In this document: positions 44,561 to 52,626 of the stretch, piece after piece
How positions within the stretch are numbered: the stretch's first letter is position 1
How the letters are laid out: each line of letters begins with the position of its first letter
From: Ardenticatenales bacterium
GTDB taxonomy: Bacteria; Chloroflexota; Anaerolineae; Epilineales; Epilineaceae
Length of the DNA stretch: 64,000 bases
Assembly (NCBI GenBank): GCA_020853525.1
Contig: JADYYS010000026.1
Span: 102,333 to 166,332 of the forward strand
Reading direction: 5' to 3'
Program-made: the position numbers and the translations under genes
Notes under the pieces: model-generated
The model's input: the letters and a program-made list of their open reading frames with translations, nothing else
What the model was told of the DNA's origin: nothing
The model's database searches: none

Positions 44561-45333
44561 GCGCCGAGGAACACGACGAGGCCGCGGTGGCCGACGCACG
44601 GGACGGCAGCCCTGCCTCGTCCCGCACCCGGCCGCTGATCTACGTCCTCACCGCCGCAGCGATGCTCGGCGTCGGCTTCGCTTCGGGGCGGGTCGTCGCC
44701 CGCTTGCGGGCGCATGCGCCGGCAGCGCCGGTCAGCGGGCGGGACGGCGAGGCGACGCTCGCGGCGATGCTCGGCGCGCTGAAGGGGGCCGCCGCACCGG
44801 CCGGCGCCGATGGCCGGGCGGGCATGCCGACCGCCGTCGTTCCGCCCGCGGCCGGATCCGACATGGGCGGGCTTTCCGTCGGCGTCGTGGAGCCGGGCAT
44901 GGCCAACCTGGGCGATCTGGCGCCCACCTTCCGACTGAGCGGGCCGGCGCCGGCGACGACCGTCGACCTGGCCGACTACGCCGGCAAGGCCGTGCTCCTC
45001 AACTTCTGGGCGACGTGGTGCGTGCCGTGTCGGCACGAAATGCCCTATCTGCAGGCTCTCCATGAGGCGCACGCCGAGGCGGGCGATCTGGCGGTGGTGG
45101 CGGTCGATGTCGATGAGCCGGCCGAACTCGTCGCGCCCTACCTGGCCGAGCTCGGCCTGACGTTCCCGGTCGGGCTCGACGTGGATGGGCAGGTGGCCGA
45201 CACGTACCGGATCGGCACGTATCCGACGACGTACCTTCTGGGCCGGGACGGCCGGATCATGTCGATCAAGCGCGGCGCGTACGGCAGTCCGTACGAGCTG
45301 GAGCAGGCGGCGTCGTTGATGCTTCGGCCGTAG
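44557..45333 (+). CDS. TlpA/ResA-like membrane-anchored thioredoxin
   Basis: 258 aa. One membrane helix (about 27-47) is followed by a linker and a thioredoxin fold from about residue 120. The active site is NFWATWCVPCRHEMPYL (Cys-Val-Pro-Cys), with the cis-Pro in RIGTYPTTYLLGRDG. This is the AhpC/TSA-TlpA class that reduces disulfides outside the membrane, often for cytochrome c maturation. It overlaps the SurA-like gene by four bases. The selenocysteine tRNA follows 87 bases later, with a hairpin between. Confidence 0.88.
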   Translation: MSAEEHDEAAVADARDGSPASSRTRPLIYVLTAAAMLGVGFASGRVVARLRAHAPAAPVSGRDGEATLAAMLGALKGAAAPAGADGRAGMPTAVVPPAAGSDMGGLSVGVVEPGMANLGDLAPTFRLSGPAPATTVDLADYAGKAVLLNFWATWCVPCRHEMPYLQALHEAHAEAGDLAVVAVDVDEPAELVAPYLAELGLTFPVGLDVDGQVADTYRIGTYPTTYLLGRDGRIMSIKRGAYGSPYELEQAASLMLRP

Positions 45334-45365
45334 ACGTTCGCAGGCGCCATGCCGTTCGCCGTGCG

Positions 45366-45391
45366 TCGACCCGTCGGCGCATACGGGTCGA
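45366..45391 (+). terminator. Probable terminator of the SurA-like/TlpA operon
   Basis: TCGACCCG pairs with CGGGTCGA around a 10-base loop, and a pyrimidine-rich stretch (TTCTCTTCCTGTTC) follows within 20 bases. It lies between the TlpA-like gene and the tRNA. Confidence 0.4.
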
Positions 45392-45420
45392 GGCGCCGCT
45401 TCTCTTCCTGTTCGCGACGT

Positions 45421-45516
45421 GGGGGTGAATGGGGCCCGGTGGCCTCCCCGGTCTTCAAAATCGGTGAGCGGCGGTGTGTAGCCGGCGCTGGTGGGTTCGA
45501 CTCCCATGCATCCCCG
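45421..45516 (+). tRNA. selC: Selenocysteine tRNA, anticodon UCA
   Basis: 96 nt. The acceptor strand GGGGGTGA pairs with GCATCCCC (seven pairs including one G-U, then an A-G mismatch). The D arm is GGGGCC/GGCCTC with a short loop. The anticodon arm is CCGGT-CTTCAAA-ATCGG, with anticodon TCA at 45455-45457. A long variable arm (AGCGGCGG/CCGGCGCT) and the T arm TGGG-TTCGACT-CCCA complete it; the TTCGACT loop is the same as in E. coli selC. The discriminator is G and CCA is not encoded. UCA anticodon, long variable arm, extended acceptor and D stems together define bacterial tRNA-Sec, which reads UGA with SelB. selA, selB and selD must lie elsewhere. Confidence 0.92.
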
Positions 45517-45536
45517 ACCGACGCATCCCCGATGCG

Positions 45537-45573
45537 GCACGCGGGCCTTCCGATCGCCGGAAGGCCCGCGTGC
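45537..45573 (+). terminator. Terminator hairpin after selC
   Basis: A perfect 15-bp stem, GCACGCGGGCCTTCC with its complement, around a 7-base loop, 20 bases past the tRNA. The following ACATTCATCC has only a poor U tract, so it may act as a processing or Rho-linked signal as well. Confidence 0.65.
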
Positions 45574-45681
45574 ACATTCATCCCCCCCCGTAAGGGCGAC
45601 GCATGCGTCGCCCTGCAGGCCACGGCCCCACCTGGACGCCTGGCTAAAATAGACCCTTCGCGCCGTGCCGAGGAGCACCAT

Positions 45682-47571
45682 ATGGCCGTCGTCGCTCAGC
45701 CCGCCACGACCGAGTTCGCGCTCACGCGCCCCTATCGAACGGACCGTCGGTCCGCCGGGCGTTGGGTGCTGTCGCACGTCCTGCGCCACGGCTGGCTGAT
45801 CCCGATCGTCCTCGTCGGGGCGCTCGGCAATGCCGTGCTGGCCGGCGTCGTGCCGAAGCTGGTCGGCGAGGCGTACGGTGCCTTGTCGGGTGCCGCGGCG
45901 AGCACGGCATCGGGCGTGCCGGGCGGGGCGTCGGCGGGCGGCGGCTCGGCGTGGGATCCGGCGATGGCCACGATCATCCGGCTGGCGTGGCTGCTCATCG
46001 CTTCGCAGACCGTGCGGGCCGTGCTGCAGCTCGGGCGCAACGCCGGGAGCGAGGCGTTCGGGCAGCGGCTCGAGCGGGACGTGCGCGACGAGCTCTACGC
46101 CAGCTTGCTCGGCAAGAGCATGACGTTTCACGGCCGGCAGCCCGTCGGCGACACGATGGCCCGCGCGACGAACGATGTGCGCGAGCTGAACCTCATGTTC
46201 AACCCCGGCCTCAACCTCGTCATCGGCTCCGGGTTCTTCCTCGTCATGCCGGCCTTGTTCGGCTACGCGATCCACCCGCAGCTCGCGATCGTCCCGACGC
46301 TGTTCGTGCTCTCCTACATCCTGGCCCTGCGGGCGTACCTGCGTCAGCTCGCGCCCGTGACGCGCGAGGCGCGCGAGACGTTCGGCAGGCTGAACAGCCG
46401 GTTGGCCGAGGCGATCGACGGGATCGAGGTCGTGAAGAGCGCCGCACAGGAGGGGGCCGAGGTCGCGCGGTTCACGGCGAACGCACGGGCCTACCGCGAT
46501 GCCATCGTGCGCCAGGGCGAACAGGAAGCGCGCTTCCTGCCGCTCCTGCTCATGGGCCTGGCCGTCACGTTCGGCTTCGCGCACGTGGCGTGGCTGGCTC
46601 GCCAGCCGGGCAGCGGCGTGGCGATCAAGGACATCGTGGCCTACACCGGCTATCTGGGTCTGTTCGGCTTCCCGACGTTCGTCTCGCTCTTCGCCTACAG
46701 CCAGGTCAGCCTCGGCATGGCCTCGGCCCGGCGGATCCTCGAGTTGATCAATCGCAGCACGGACCTCGATCAGAACAGCGGCGGGCATGCCGCGGACATC
46801 GTCGGCGCGATCGTCTTCGAGGGCGTTCGGTTCGGCTACGACGCGGCATCGCCCGTGCTGCGCGACGTGAGCTTCCGCGTGGCACCCGGCCAGACCGTCG
46901 CGATCGTCGGCCAGACGGGCGCCGGCAAGACGACGCTCGCCCGGTTGATCAACCGCACGTACGACGTCGACGCCGGCCGCGTCACGGTCGACGGCGTCGA
47001 CGTGCGCGAGTGGTCGCTCGAGCGGCTCAGGCGGCAGATCGCGATCATCGAGCAGGCGCCGTTCCTCTTCAGTCGGTCCGTGGCCGAGAACATCGCCTTC
47101 GGCTGCCCGGACGCGACGCGCGCCGAGATCGAGGCAGCGGCACGCGAGGCACAGGCCCACGGCTTCATCGAGCGTCTGCCCGAAGGCTACGACACCGTCA
47201 TCGGCGAGCGCGGCGTCACGCTGTCCGGTGGCCAGCGCCAGCGCCTGGCGATCGCCCGTGCCCTGATCACGGACCCGCGCATCCTCGTCCTCGACGATTC
47301 GACGAGCGCGATCGACTCCGCGACAGAGGACCGGATCCAGCGCGCGATGCGCCGCGCCGCCCGCGGCCGGACGACGGTCCTCATCACCCACCGGCTCTCG
47401 CAGATCCGGTGGGCGGACGTCGTCGTCGTCCTTCGCGGCGGCACGGTCGAGGCCGTCGGCCGGCACGACGAGCTGCTGGCCACGTGCCCACCCTACCGCC
47501 GGATCTTCGTCCGGCTCGCGCCGGGTGACGTCGACGACGTGACGGGCGACGGCGCGGGGGTGGCGCCATGA
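45682..47571 (+). CDS. Heterodimeric ABC exporter, subunit with degenerate ATPase site
   Basis: 629 aa, six membrane helices then an ATPase domain. Walker A is GQTGAGKTT and the signature is a canonical LSGGQRQR, but Walker B ends [10 protein letters not shown], so the catalytic Glu is Asp. This is the pattern of the degenerate-site subunit of exporters such as TM287/288 or BmrC. AGGAG lies six bases before the ATG; a TAAAAT box at 45645 may be the promoter. The next gene overlaps it by four bases (ATGA) and encodes the complementary subunit. Probable lipid or drug export. Confidence 0.9.
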   Translation: MAVVAQPATTEFALTRPYRTDRRSAGRWVLSHVLRHGWLIPIVLVGALGNAVLAGVVPKLVGEAYGALSGAAASTASGVPGGASAGGGSAWDPAMATIIRLAWLLIASQTVRAVLQLGRNAGSEAFGQRLERDVRDELYASLLGKSMTFHGRQPVGDTMARATNDVRELNLMFNPGLNLVIGSGFFLVMPALFGYAIHPQLAIVPTLFVLSYILALRAYLRQLAPVTREARETFGRLNSRLAEAIDGIEVVKSAAQEGAEVARFTANARAYRDAIVRQGEQEARFLPLLLMGLAVTFGFAHVAWLARQPGSGVAIKDIVAYTGYLGLFGFPTFVSLFAYSQVSLGMASARRILELINRSTDLDQNSGGHAADIVGAIVFEGVRFGYDAASPVLRDVSFRVAPGQTVAIVGQTGAGKTTLARLINRTYDVDAGRVTVDGVDVREWSLERLRRQIAIIEQAPFLFSRSVAENIAFGCPDATRAEIEAAAREAQAHGFIERLPEGYDTVIGERGVTLSGGQRQRLAIARALITDPRILVLDDSTSAIDSATEDRIQRAMRRAARGRTTVLITHRLSQIRWADVVVVLRGGTVEAVGRHDELLATCPPYRRIFVRLAPGDVDDVTGDGAGVAP

Positions 47572-49418
47572 TGTTCAACAACCTCGACGTCGAGGCCTAC
47601 GACCGGCAGTACGGCGATGCCGCCCTCGTCCGGCGCGCGGCGGTCTACTTCCGGCCGCACCGCGCGCAGCTCGTCCTCGTCGCGGTCGGCGTCCTCGTGA
47701 TCTCGGCGCTGTCGGCCGGGGTGCCGCTCGTGCTGACGTTTGCCGTCAACCGCTTCGGCGTGGCCGGGGCGGCGGCCGTGCCGGAGAGCGTCGTCCGGGG
47801 GCTCATCGCCTTCCTGTTCGTCAGCTGGGTCCTCATCTGGGCCGGCAACTTCGTCCGGCGCAGGGCGCTGGCGCGCACGATCGGCGACATCGTCCTCGCG
47901 CTGCGGCGGGATGCGTTCAAGGCCGCCGCCTCGCACGACCTCTCGTTCTACGACCGCTTCGCGTCGGGCCGGATCGTCAGCCGGATCACGTCGGACACGT
48001 CGGACATCGCCCAGAGCGTGACGCTCGTCGGCGACCTGCTCTCACAGGTCATCGAAGTCGCGATCCTGGCGGTCATCGCGACGACGTACTCGTGGCGGCT
48101 GATGCTCTGGACGCTCCTCACGGTGCCGGTGCTCTTCGTCTTCACGTGGGGCTTCCGGTCGATCGCCCGCAGCGTCACCCGGCAGGGATCGCGGGCGATG
48201 GGCGAGGTGAACGCGAAGACCTTCGAGACCATCGCCGGCATCGCCGTGGCCAAGAACTTTCGGCGCGAGCAGACGGTGTACGACGAGTTTGCGGCCGTGA
48301 ACCGGACGAGCTACCGCCTGAACTTCACGCGCGGCTTCACGCTGGCGATGGTCTTCCCGGTGCTGAATCTGCTGATCGGCGTCGGAACGGCCCTCATCGT
48401 CTGGCGCGGCGCGATCGAGGTGCGCGCCGGCCTGCTGACGCTCTCCGCGTGGTTCCTGTTCGCGCAGATGATGGACCGGATCTGGTTCCCGATCATCAAC
48501 ATCTCGTCGTTCTGGAGCCAGGTGCAGGTCGGGTTCGCCGCCGTGGAACGCGTGTTTGCGCTGATCGACGCCGAGCCGTCGGTCAAGCAGACAGCGTCCG
48601 AGCCCGTGCCGCACCTCGACGGCGACATCACGTTCGAGCACGTGCGATTCGGCTACGGCGAGAGCGAGCCCGTGTTGCCGGACTTCAACCTGCACATCCG
48701 CGCCGGCGAGAGCGTCGCGCTCGTCGGCCACACCGGTGCCGGCAAGTCGTCCATCGCCCGGCTGGTCGAGCGCTTCTACGAGTTCCAGTCGGGCACGATC
48801 CGCATCGACGGCCGCGACGTGCGCACGTTCGATCTGACGGCGTACCGCCGCCACCTCGGGATCGTCCCGCAGATGCCGTTCCTGTTCAACGGCACCGTTG
48901 CCGACAACATCCGCTACGCCCGACCCGAGGCGACGGACGCCGAGATCGAGGCGCTTGCCATGCGGATCGGCGACGGGGAATGGCTGACGGCGCTGCCCAA
49001 CGGCCTTGCGACGGACGTCGGCGAACGCGGCGACCGGCTGAGCGTCGGGCAACGACAGCTCGTGAGCCTGATGCGGGTCATCGTCCAGGGCCCGGCCATC
49101 TTCATCCTCGACGAGGCGACGGCGTCCATCGATCCGTTCACCGAAGCCCAGATCCAGGAGGCGCTCGAGCTGATCCTGGCCGAGGCGACGTCGATCGTCA
49201 TCGCCCACCGATTGAGCACGGTCCAGGCGGCGGACCGGATCCTGGTCCTCGAGAGCGGCCGGATCATCGAGGAGGGCGACCACGCGGCGCTCATGCGCGG
49301 CGGCGGGCACTATGCCGAGCTGTACGACACGTACTTTCGGCATCAGTCGTTGGACTACGTGGTGCCGGATGAGGAAGGGGTGGCCGGGGCGTCGGGGGCC
49401 GAGAGAGTCAGCGGCTGA
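47568..49418 (+). CDS. Heterodimeric ABC exporter, catalytic subunit
   Basis: 616 aa, six membrane helices then an ATPase domain with Walker [10 protein letters not shown], Walker [12 protein letters not shown] (catalytic Glu present) and switch His in IAHRLST. Its signature motif is LSVGQRQL, not LSGGQ. In a heterodimer this altered signature faces the Asp-containing site of the partner, so one consensus and one degenerate ATP site result, as known for TM287/288-type exporters. It is translationally coupled to the previous gene. Confidence 0.9.
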   Translation: MMFNNLDVEAYDRQYGDAALVRRAAVYFRPHRAQLVLVAVGVLVISALSAGVPLVLTFAVNRFGVAGAAAVPESVVRGLIAFLFVSWVLIWAGNFVRRRALARTIGDIVLALRRDAFKAAASHDLSFYDRFASGRIVSRITSDTSDIAQSVTLVGDLLSQVIEVAILAVIATTYSWRLMLWTLLTVPVLFVFTWGFRSIARSVTRQGSRAMGEVNAKTFETIAGIAVAKNFRREQTVYDEFAAVNRTSYRLNFTRGFTLAMVFPVLNLLIGVGTALIVWRGAIEVRAGLLTLSAWFLFAQMMDRIWFPIINISSFWSQVQVGFAAVERVFALIDAEPSVKQTASEPVPHLDGDITFEHVRFGYGESEPVLPDFNLHIRAGESVALVGHTGAGKSSIARLVERFYEFQSGTIRIDGRDVRTFDLTAYRRHLGIVPQMPFLFNGTVADNIRYARPEATDAEIEALAMRIGDGEWLTALPNGLATDVGERGDRLSVGQRQLVSLMRVIVQGPAIFILDEATASIDPFTEAQIQEALELILAEATSIVIAHRLSTVQAADRILVLESGRIIEEGDHAALMRGGGHYAELYDTYFRHQSLDYVVPDEEGVAGASGAERVSG

Positions 49419-49463
49419 GGCCGTCGCTCTCTTTATGCTCTCTTCAATCGTCGCGTCCCCGCC

Positions 49464-49492
49464 TTGCAGACATAACACAACGCCCCTATCAT
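49464..49492 (+). promoter_or_regulatory. Sigma70 promoter for the amine oxidase pair
   Basis: TTGCAG (49464-49469), 17-base spacer, TATCAT (49487-49492). It lies 95 bases before the lipoprotein start, whose ribosome site AGGAGGG is at 49576. Confidence 0.55.
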
Positions 49493-49586
49493 CCCGCCCG
49501 CTCGCTCACGCGACGATCCCTTCGTCGGACGGCGGCGCCGTCAGCCAGGCGACCGCTTCTTCGAAACCCCACACCAGGAGGGACCC

Positions 49587-50669
49587 ATGGCCCGATGGCG
49601 AATCGGACATGTCGTGCTGCCGCTGGCGCTGCTCGCCGTGTTGGCCGGCTGCGACGCGCTGCCGACGGACGACGGCGACGACGGCGGGTCGGCCGCCACC
49701 GAACAGGCCGGCGATGCCGGCGATGGGGCGGAGGCCCCCGGCCCCGGACGCGGCGACACGAAGCGCGCGATGACGGAGACCCAGGGCGCCGGGACCGAGG
49801 ATGCGGACGCGGCCGACCGCAGCGCCGGCATGGCGATGACGTCGGACGAGATGGCGGCCCGCGAGGCGAGCGAGAACGCCCCTCCCGGCCCGGCGAACAT
49901 GCTCACGGATGACGAGATCGCACGCGCGTCCGATCTGGCGGTCGCCTCCACCGTCGTGCAGGACGTCGTGGCCACGGCCGTCGACCGCAGCGCGGTGCAG
50001 GCGGGGACATCGGACACGGACCTCGACGCGGCGTCGGCCGAGGACCGCGTGGCGGCACTCGCCGAGCGGCCGAGCTACCGGGTGCTGTACACCCAACGGC
50101 TGAACGAGAAGGGCGCCACGGCGCGCGCCGCCGAGGTCGGGATCTACCGCTACGACACGGGCGAGGCCGTGTACGCCAAGGTCGACCTGGCGAGCGGCGA
50201 CGTGAGCGCGCTCGAAGCCCCGTTGGGCGCCGGGCTGCCGCTCGTGCGCGAGGAGATCGACGAGGCGGCGATGGTCGCGCGGCAGGACGCGGCGGTCATC
50301 GAGAAGCTCGAGGCGGCCGGCTTCGACGCGGCGACCGCCACCGCCAACGGCCTGATCACGCGCGCCGAGGACGGCCCGTGCGCCGAGCACCGCTGCGTGC
50401 GCCTGTTCTTCGGCACCGTCAAGGCGCCGCTGCCGACGTTCGCCGTCGTCGTCGACCTCGTGACGCTGCAGGTCGTCGAGGTTGCCGACATGCCGGCGGC
50501 CGAGGTGGCCGGGACGGCCCACTCGGACGCGGATGCGCCCGTCGACGCGTCGTCGGCCGGTGCGGCGGACGATGCGTCGGACAATGCGGCGGACAATGGG
50601 TATGCTGCGCCGGAAGATGCAACGACAGCCGATTCGACAGCCGATCCGATGGAAGGAAACCAGCCGTGA
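49587..50669 (+). CDS. Lipoprotein resembling the N-terminal domain of copper amine oxidases
   Basis: 360 aa. The signal peptide ends with the lipobox LAGC (Cys22). An acidic Ala/Asp-rich linker follows. Residues about 160-300 resemble the N3 domain of copper amine oxidases: AAEVGIYRYDTGEAVYAKVDLASGDV, LPLVREEIDEAAMVARQDAAVIEKLEAAGFD, and RLFFGTVKAPLPTFAVVVDLVTLQVVEV. The C-terminus is again Asp/Ala-rich and disordered. Its stop overlaps the GTG of the catalytic-domain gene by four bases. The two together would make up a normal amine oxidase, here split in two with a lipid anchor on the first part. AGGAGGG lies four bases before the ATG. Confidence 0.7.
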   Translation: MARWRIGHVVLPLALLAVLAGCDALPTDDGDDGGSAATEQAGDAGDGAEAPGPGRGDTKRAMTETQGAGTEDADAADRSAGMAMTSDEMAAREASENAPPGPANMLTDDEIARASDLAVASTVVQDVVATAVDRSAVQAGTSDTDLDAASAEDRVAALAERPSYRVLYTQRLNEKGATARAAEVGIYRYDTGEAVYAKVDLASGDVSALEAPLGAGLPLVREEIDEAAMVARQDAAVIEKLEAAGFDAATATANGLITRAEDGPCAEHRCVRLFFGTVKAPLPTFAVVVDLVTLQVVEVADMPAAEVAGTAHSDADAPVDASSAGAADDASDNAADNGYAAPEDATTADSTADPMEGNQP

Positions 50670-51805
50670 GCGCAGATGGGGATGCTGTGAGGTTCGAACA
50701 TCCGCGCCATCGCGGTCGGCTGGCGGGGATCGCCGCCGGCCTGGCCGTCGTGTCGACCGTGGTCTTCGGCCGTCCTGCCGCCGTGTCCGCTCAGGCCAAC
50801 GCGTACTGCGGCGGTCAGAACCTGGCCGAGGGTGCGAACTGGTCGATCTGCTGGGAGATCCGGGCGAACGAGGGCTTGGCGATCACGCAGGCGTTCTACA
50901 AGAGCCCGGACGGCTGGCAGCACGTGATGAGCGACGCTACGGTCGCCCAGATCTTCGTCCCGTACGAGACCGGCACGCCGCGCTACCACGACGTGGCGTA
51001 CGGGCTCGGCGCGGCAATGCAGCCGCTGAACCAGCCGATCGACTGTGCGCACGGTTCGCTCCTGCAGGGCGGCAAGGTGTGCCGCGAGATCATGGACAGC
51101 GGGATCGCTTCGCGCTTCTGCGCCGGCAACTGCGCCGGACGGCGGGGCAAGGCGCTGCGGCTGCTCGTGAGCAGCCAGATGGGCGCCTACAACTACCTGA
51201 CCAGCTGGATGTTCCACGACGACGGGACGATCCACCCCGAGGTGGGCCTCGCCGGCGCGCTGCAGTTCGGGAACACGGCGCACCTGCACAACATCTACTG
51301 GCGCCTGGACATCGACATCGAGGATCCCGAGGGCGACAGCGTCGAGGAGTTCTACCGGGTCGCCCCGGTCACCGGCGGCGGCGCCACGGGCGCGAACGGC
51401 TGGAACACGCTGCTGGGCGAGACCTATCGCCCGACCGACCTGACGACGTTTCGCAAATGGCGGGTCGTGGACCACAACCGCGGCAACAGCCAGGGACTGG
51501 CGATGAGCTACGAGCTGATCCCGAGCCCCGGCGACGGCCAGCTGCGCGCCAAACCCAACGAGGGCTTCTCGCGCGGCGAGTTCTGGGTCACGAAGCAGAA
51601 GCCCGGCGAGCGCTTCGTCAGCACGGACGACGCCGACATTCTGAGCACGTACATCACGGGCGACAACGTGATCAACGACGACATCGTCATCTGGTACGCC
51701 GTGCACGCCTACCACGAGGTCCGCAGCGAGGATGCGCCGTACATGCCCGTGGAGTGGGTCGGGTTCCACATGCGGCCGCGGGACTTCATGGGGCGGGGGC
51801 CGTAA
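50666..51805 (+). CDS. Copper amine oxidase, catalytic domain only
   Basis: 379 aa against about 640-700 for a full enzyme. After a signal-like helix (about 18-40) the catalytic beta-sandwich is complete. The catalytic-base region is YHDVAYGLG. Next come the paired cysteines PIDCAHGSLLQGGKVC. The topaquinone Tyr is in MGAYNYLTSWMFHDDGTI (canonical N-Y-D-Y), the copper ligands are in TAHLHNIYWRLDIDI, and the third His is in AYHEVRSEDAPYMPVEWVGF. It oxidises primary amines to aldehydes, with H2O2 and ammonia. The N2/N3 domains are missing but the preceding lipoprotein resembles N3. The topaquinone position has Ala instead of the usual Asn before Tyr. Confidence 0.85.
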   Translation: MSADGDAVRFEHPRHRGRLAGIAAGLAVVSTVVFGRPAAVSAQANAYCGGQNLAEGANWSICWEIRANEGLAITQAFYKSPDGWQHVMSDATVAQIFVPYETGTPRYHDVAYGLGAAMQPLNQPIDCAHGSLLQGGKVCREIMDSGIASRFCAGNCAGRRGKALRLLVSSQMGAYNYLTSWMFHDDGTIHPEVGLAGALQFGNTAHLHNIYWRLDIDIEDPEGDSVEEFYRVAPVTGGGATGANGWNTLLGETYRPTDLTTFRKWRVVDHNRGNSQGLAMSYELIPSPGDGQLRAKPNEGFSRGEFWVTKQKPGERFVSTDDADILSTYITGDNVINDDIVIWYAVHAYHEVRSEDAPYMPVEWVGFHMRPRDFMGRGP

Positions 51806-51847
51806 CGGCGTTTCGTCGGCGCCGTCGCCCCCTCAGCGGGAGCCACG

Positions 51848-51975
51848 ATGCCCGATCACGTTGTCGTCGAGGACGTGCCGTTCCCGCGCTGCGTACGTGG
51901 TGGGCCAAGCGCGGCCACCAGCGCGGACGCCTGGCGACGTGCCACGCGTGCGGACACCGGTTCACGCTGTGGTGA
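51848..51975 (+). pseudogene. Remnant of a small zinc-ribbon protein
   Basis: From ATG 51848 (GGGAG upstream) the frame reads MPDHVVVEDVPFPRC. One missing base after TGC G would join it to TWWAKRGHQRGRLATCHACGHRFTLW, which ends at TGA 51973-51975. The joined peptide looks like the zinc ribbon at the start of IS1-type InsA transposase proteins or of small stand-alone ribbons, but one of the four cysteines reads Phe. It is probably a decayed gene. Confidence 0.4.
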
Positions 51976-51988
51976 CGCGCACCGATGC

Positions 51989-51994
51989 TAAGAT
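51989..51994 (+). promoter_or_regulatory. -10 box for the leaderless NTase module
   Basis: TAAGAT followed by 7 bases and the ATG at 52002; no Shine-Dalgarno sequence. Confidence 0.45.
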
Positions 51995-52001
51995 CCGCCT
52001 C

Positions 52002-52211
52002 ATGCAGCGCCACGACGTTACCGAACGCCATGGGCGGATCGAGGATCTCGATCGGTCGTTCGACCTGGCCTACTGGGCCAGTCAGCCGATGCAAGCGCGC
52101 TTCGATGCGGTTTGGGAGTTGGTGGTCCACGCCGCCGCCGTCGGAGGGACCGATGTTCGTCAACTCCGACTTCAGCGATCTGTTGAGGTGTTTGGCCGAC
52201 AACGGCGCTAG
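52002..52211 (+). CDS. Small protein partnered with a nucleotidyltransferase
   Basis: 69 aa: an acidic/basic N-terminus (RIEDLDRSFDLAYWASQPMQARFDAVWELV) and a basic C-terminus. It overlaps the following gene by 59 bases in another frame. Short proteins of this D-R-x-F-D-x-x-Y-W type are common directly before nucleotidyltransferase-fold genes in bacteria and may form a toxin-antitoxin-like or regulatory pair. Function is not established. Confidence 0.6.
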   Translation: MQRHDVTERHGRIEDLDRSFDLAYWASQPMQARFDAVWELVVHAAAVGGTDVRQLRLQRSVEVFGRQRR

Positions 52212-52602
52212 ATACATGGTGGTCGGCGGATACGCCGTTGTGCAATACGCCGAACCGCGGTATACCAAGGATCTCGATCTTTGGATCAGCACAGACCCGG
52301 AGAATGCGGCGGCCGTTTTTCGGGCGCTCAAGCAGTTCGGTGTGCCGTTGAAGGGTCTGACGGCGGCTGACTTCGCCGAGGACGGGTACTTCTATCAGAT
52401 GGGGTCGCCACCCGTGCGGGTCGACGTCATGATGGGACTTCCCGGCATGCGATTCGAGAGTGCTTGGCCGAATCGCGTCGTCACGGTCTTCGGCGACCTC
52501 GCTGTGTCGTTCATCTCCAAAGCCGACCTGATCGAGTCCAAGCGTGCGGCCGGCAGGGCGCAGGACATCCTCGACGCGGACGCGTTGTCCGGGGTTCCAT
52601 GA
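52153..52602 (+). CDS. Nucleotidyltransferase-fold protein
   Basis: 149 aa. The ATG follows GGAGGG. The motif YMVVGGYAVVQYAEPRYTKDLDLWI carries the G-G and D-x-D of the minimal nucleotidyltransferase superfamily (AbiEii/DUF6036-like), and VRVDVMMGL supplies the third acidic residue. Such proteins transfer nucleotides to proteins or tRNA and often act as toxins or defence components. It is translated from within the preceding small gene. The cinched pair has a private promoter and less biased codon use than its neighbours (more A/T at third positions), which hints at horizontal transfer. Confidence 0.75.
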   Translation: MFVNSDFSDLLRCLADNGARYMVVGGYAVVQYAEPRYTKDLDLWISTDPENAAAVFRALKQFGVPLKGLTAADFAEDGYFYQMGSPPVRVDVMMGLPGMRFESAWPNRVVTVFGDLAVSFISKADLIESKRAAGRAQDILDADALSGVP

Positions 52603-52626
52603 CGCCGTGAGAAGCCGGCATCCGGG

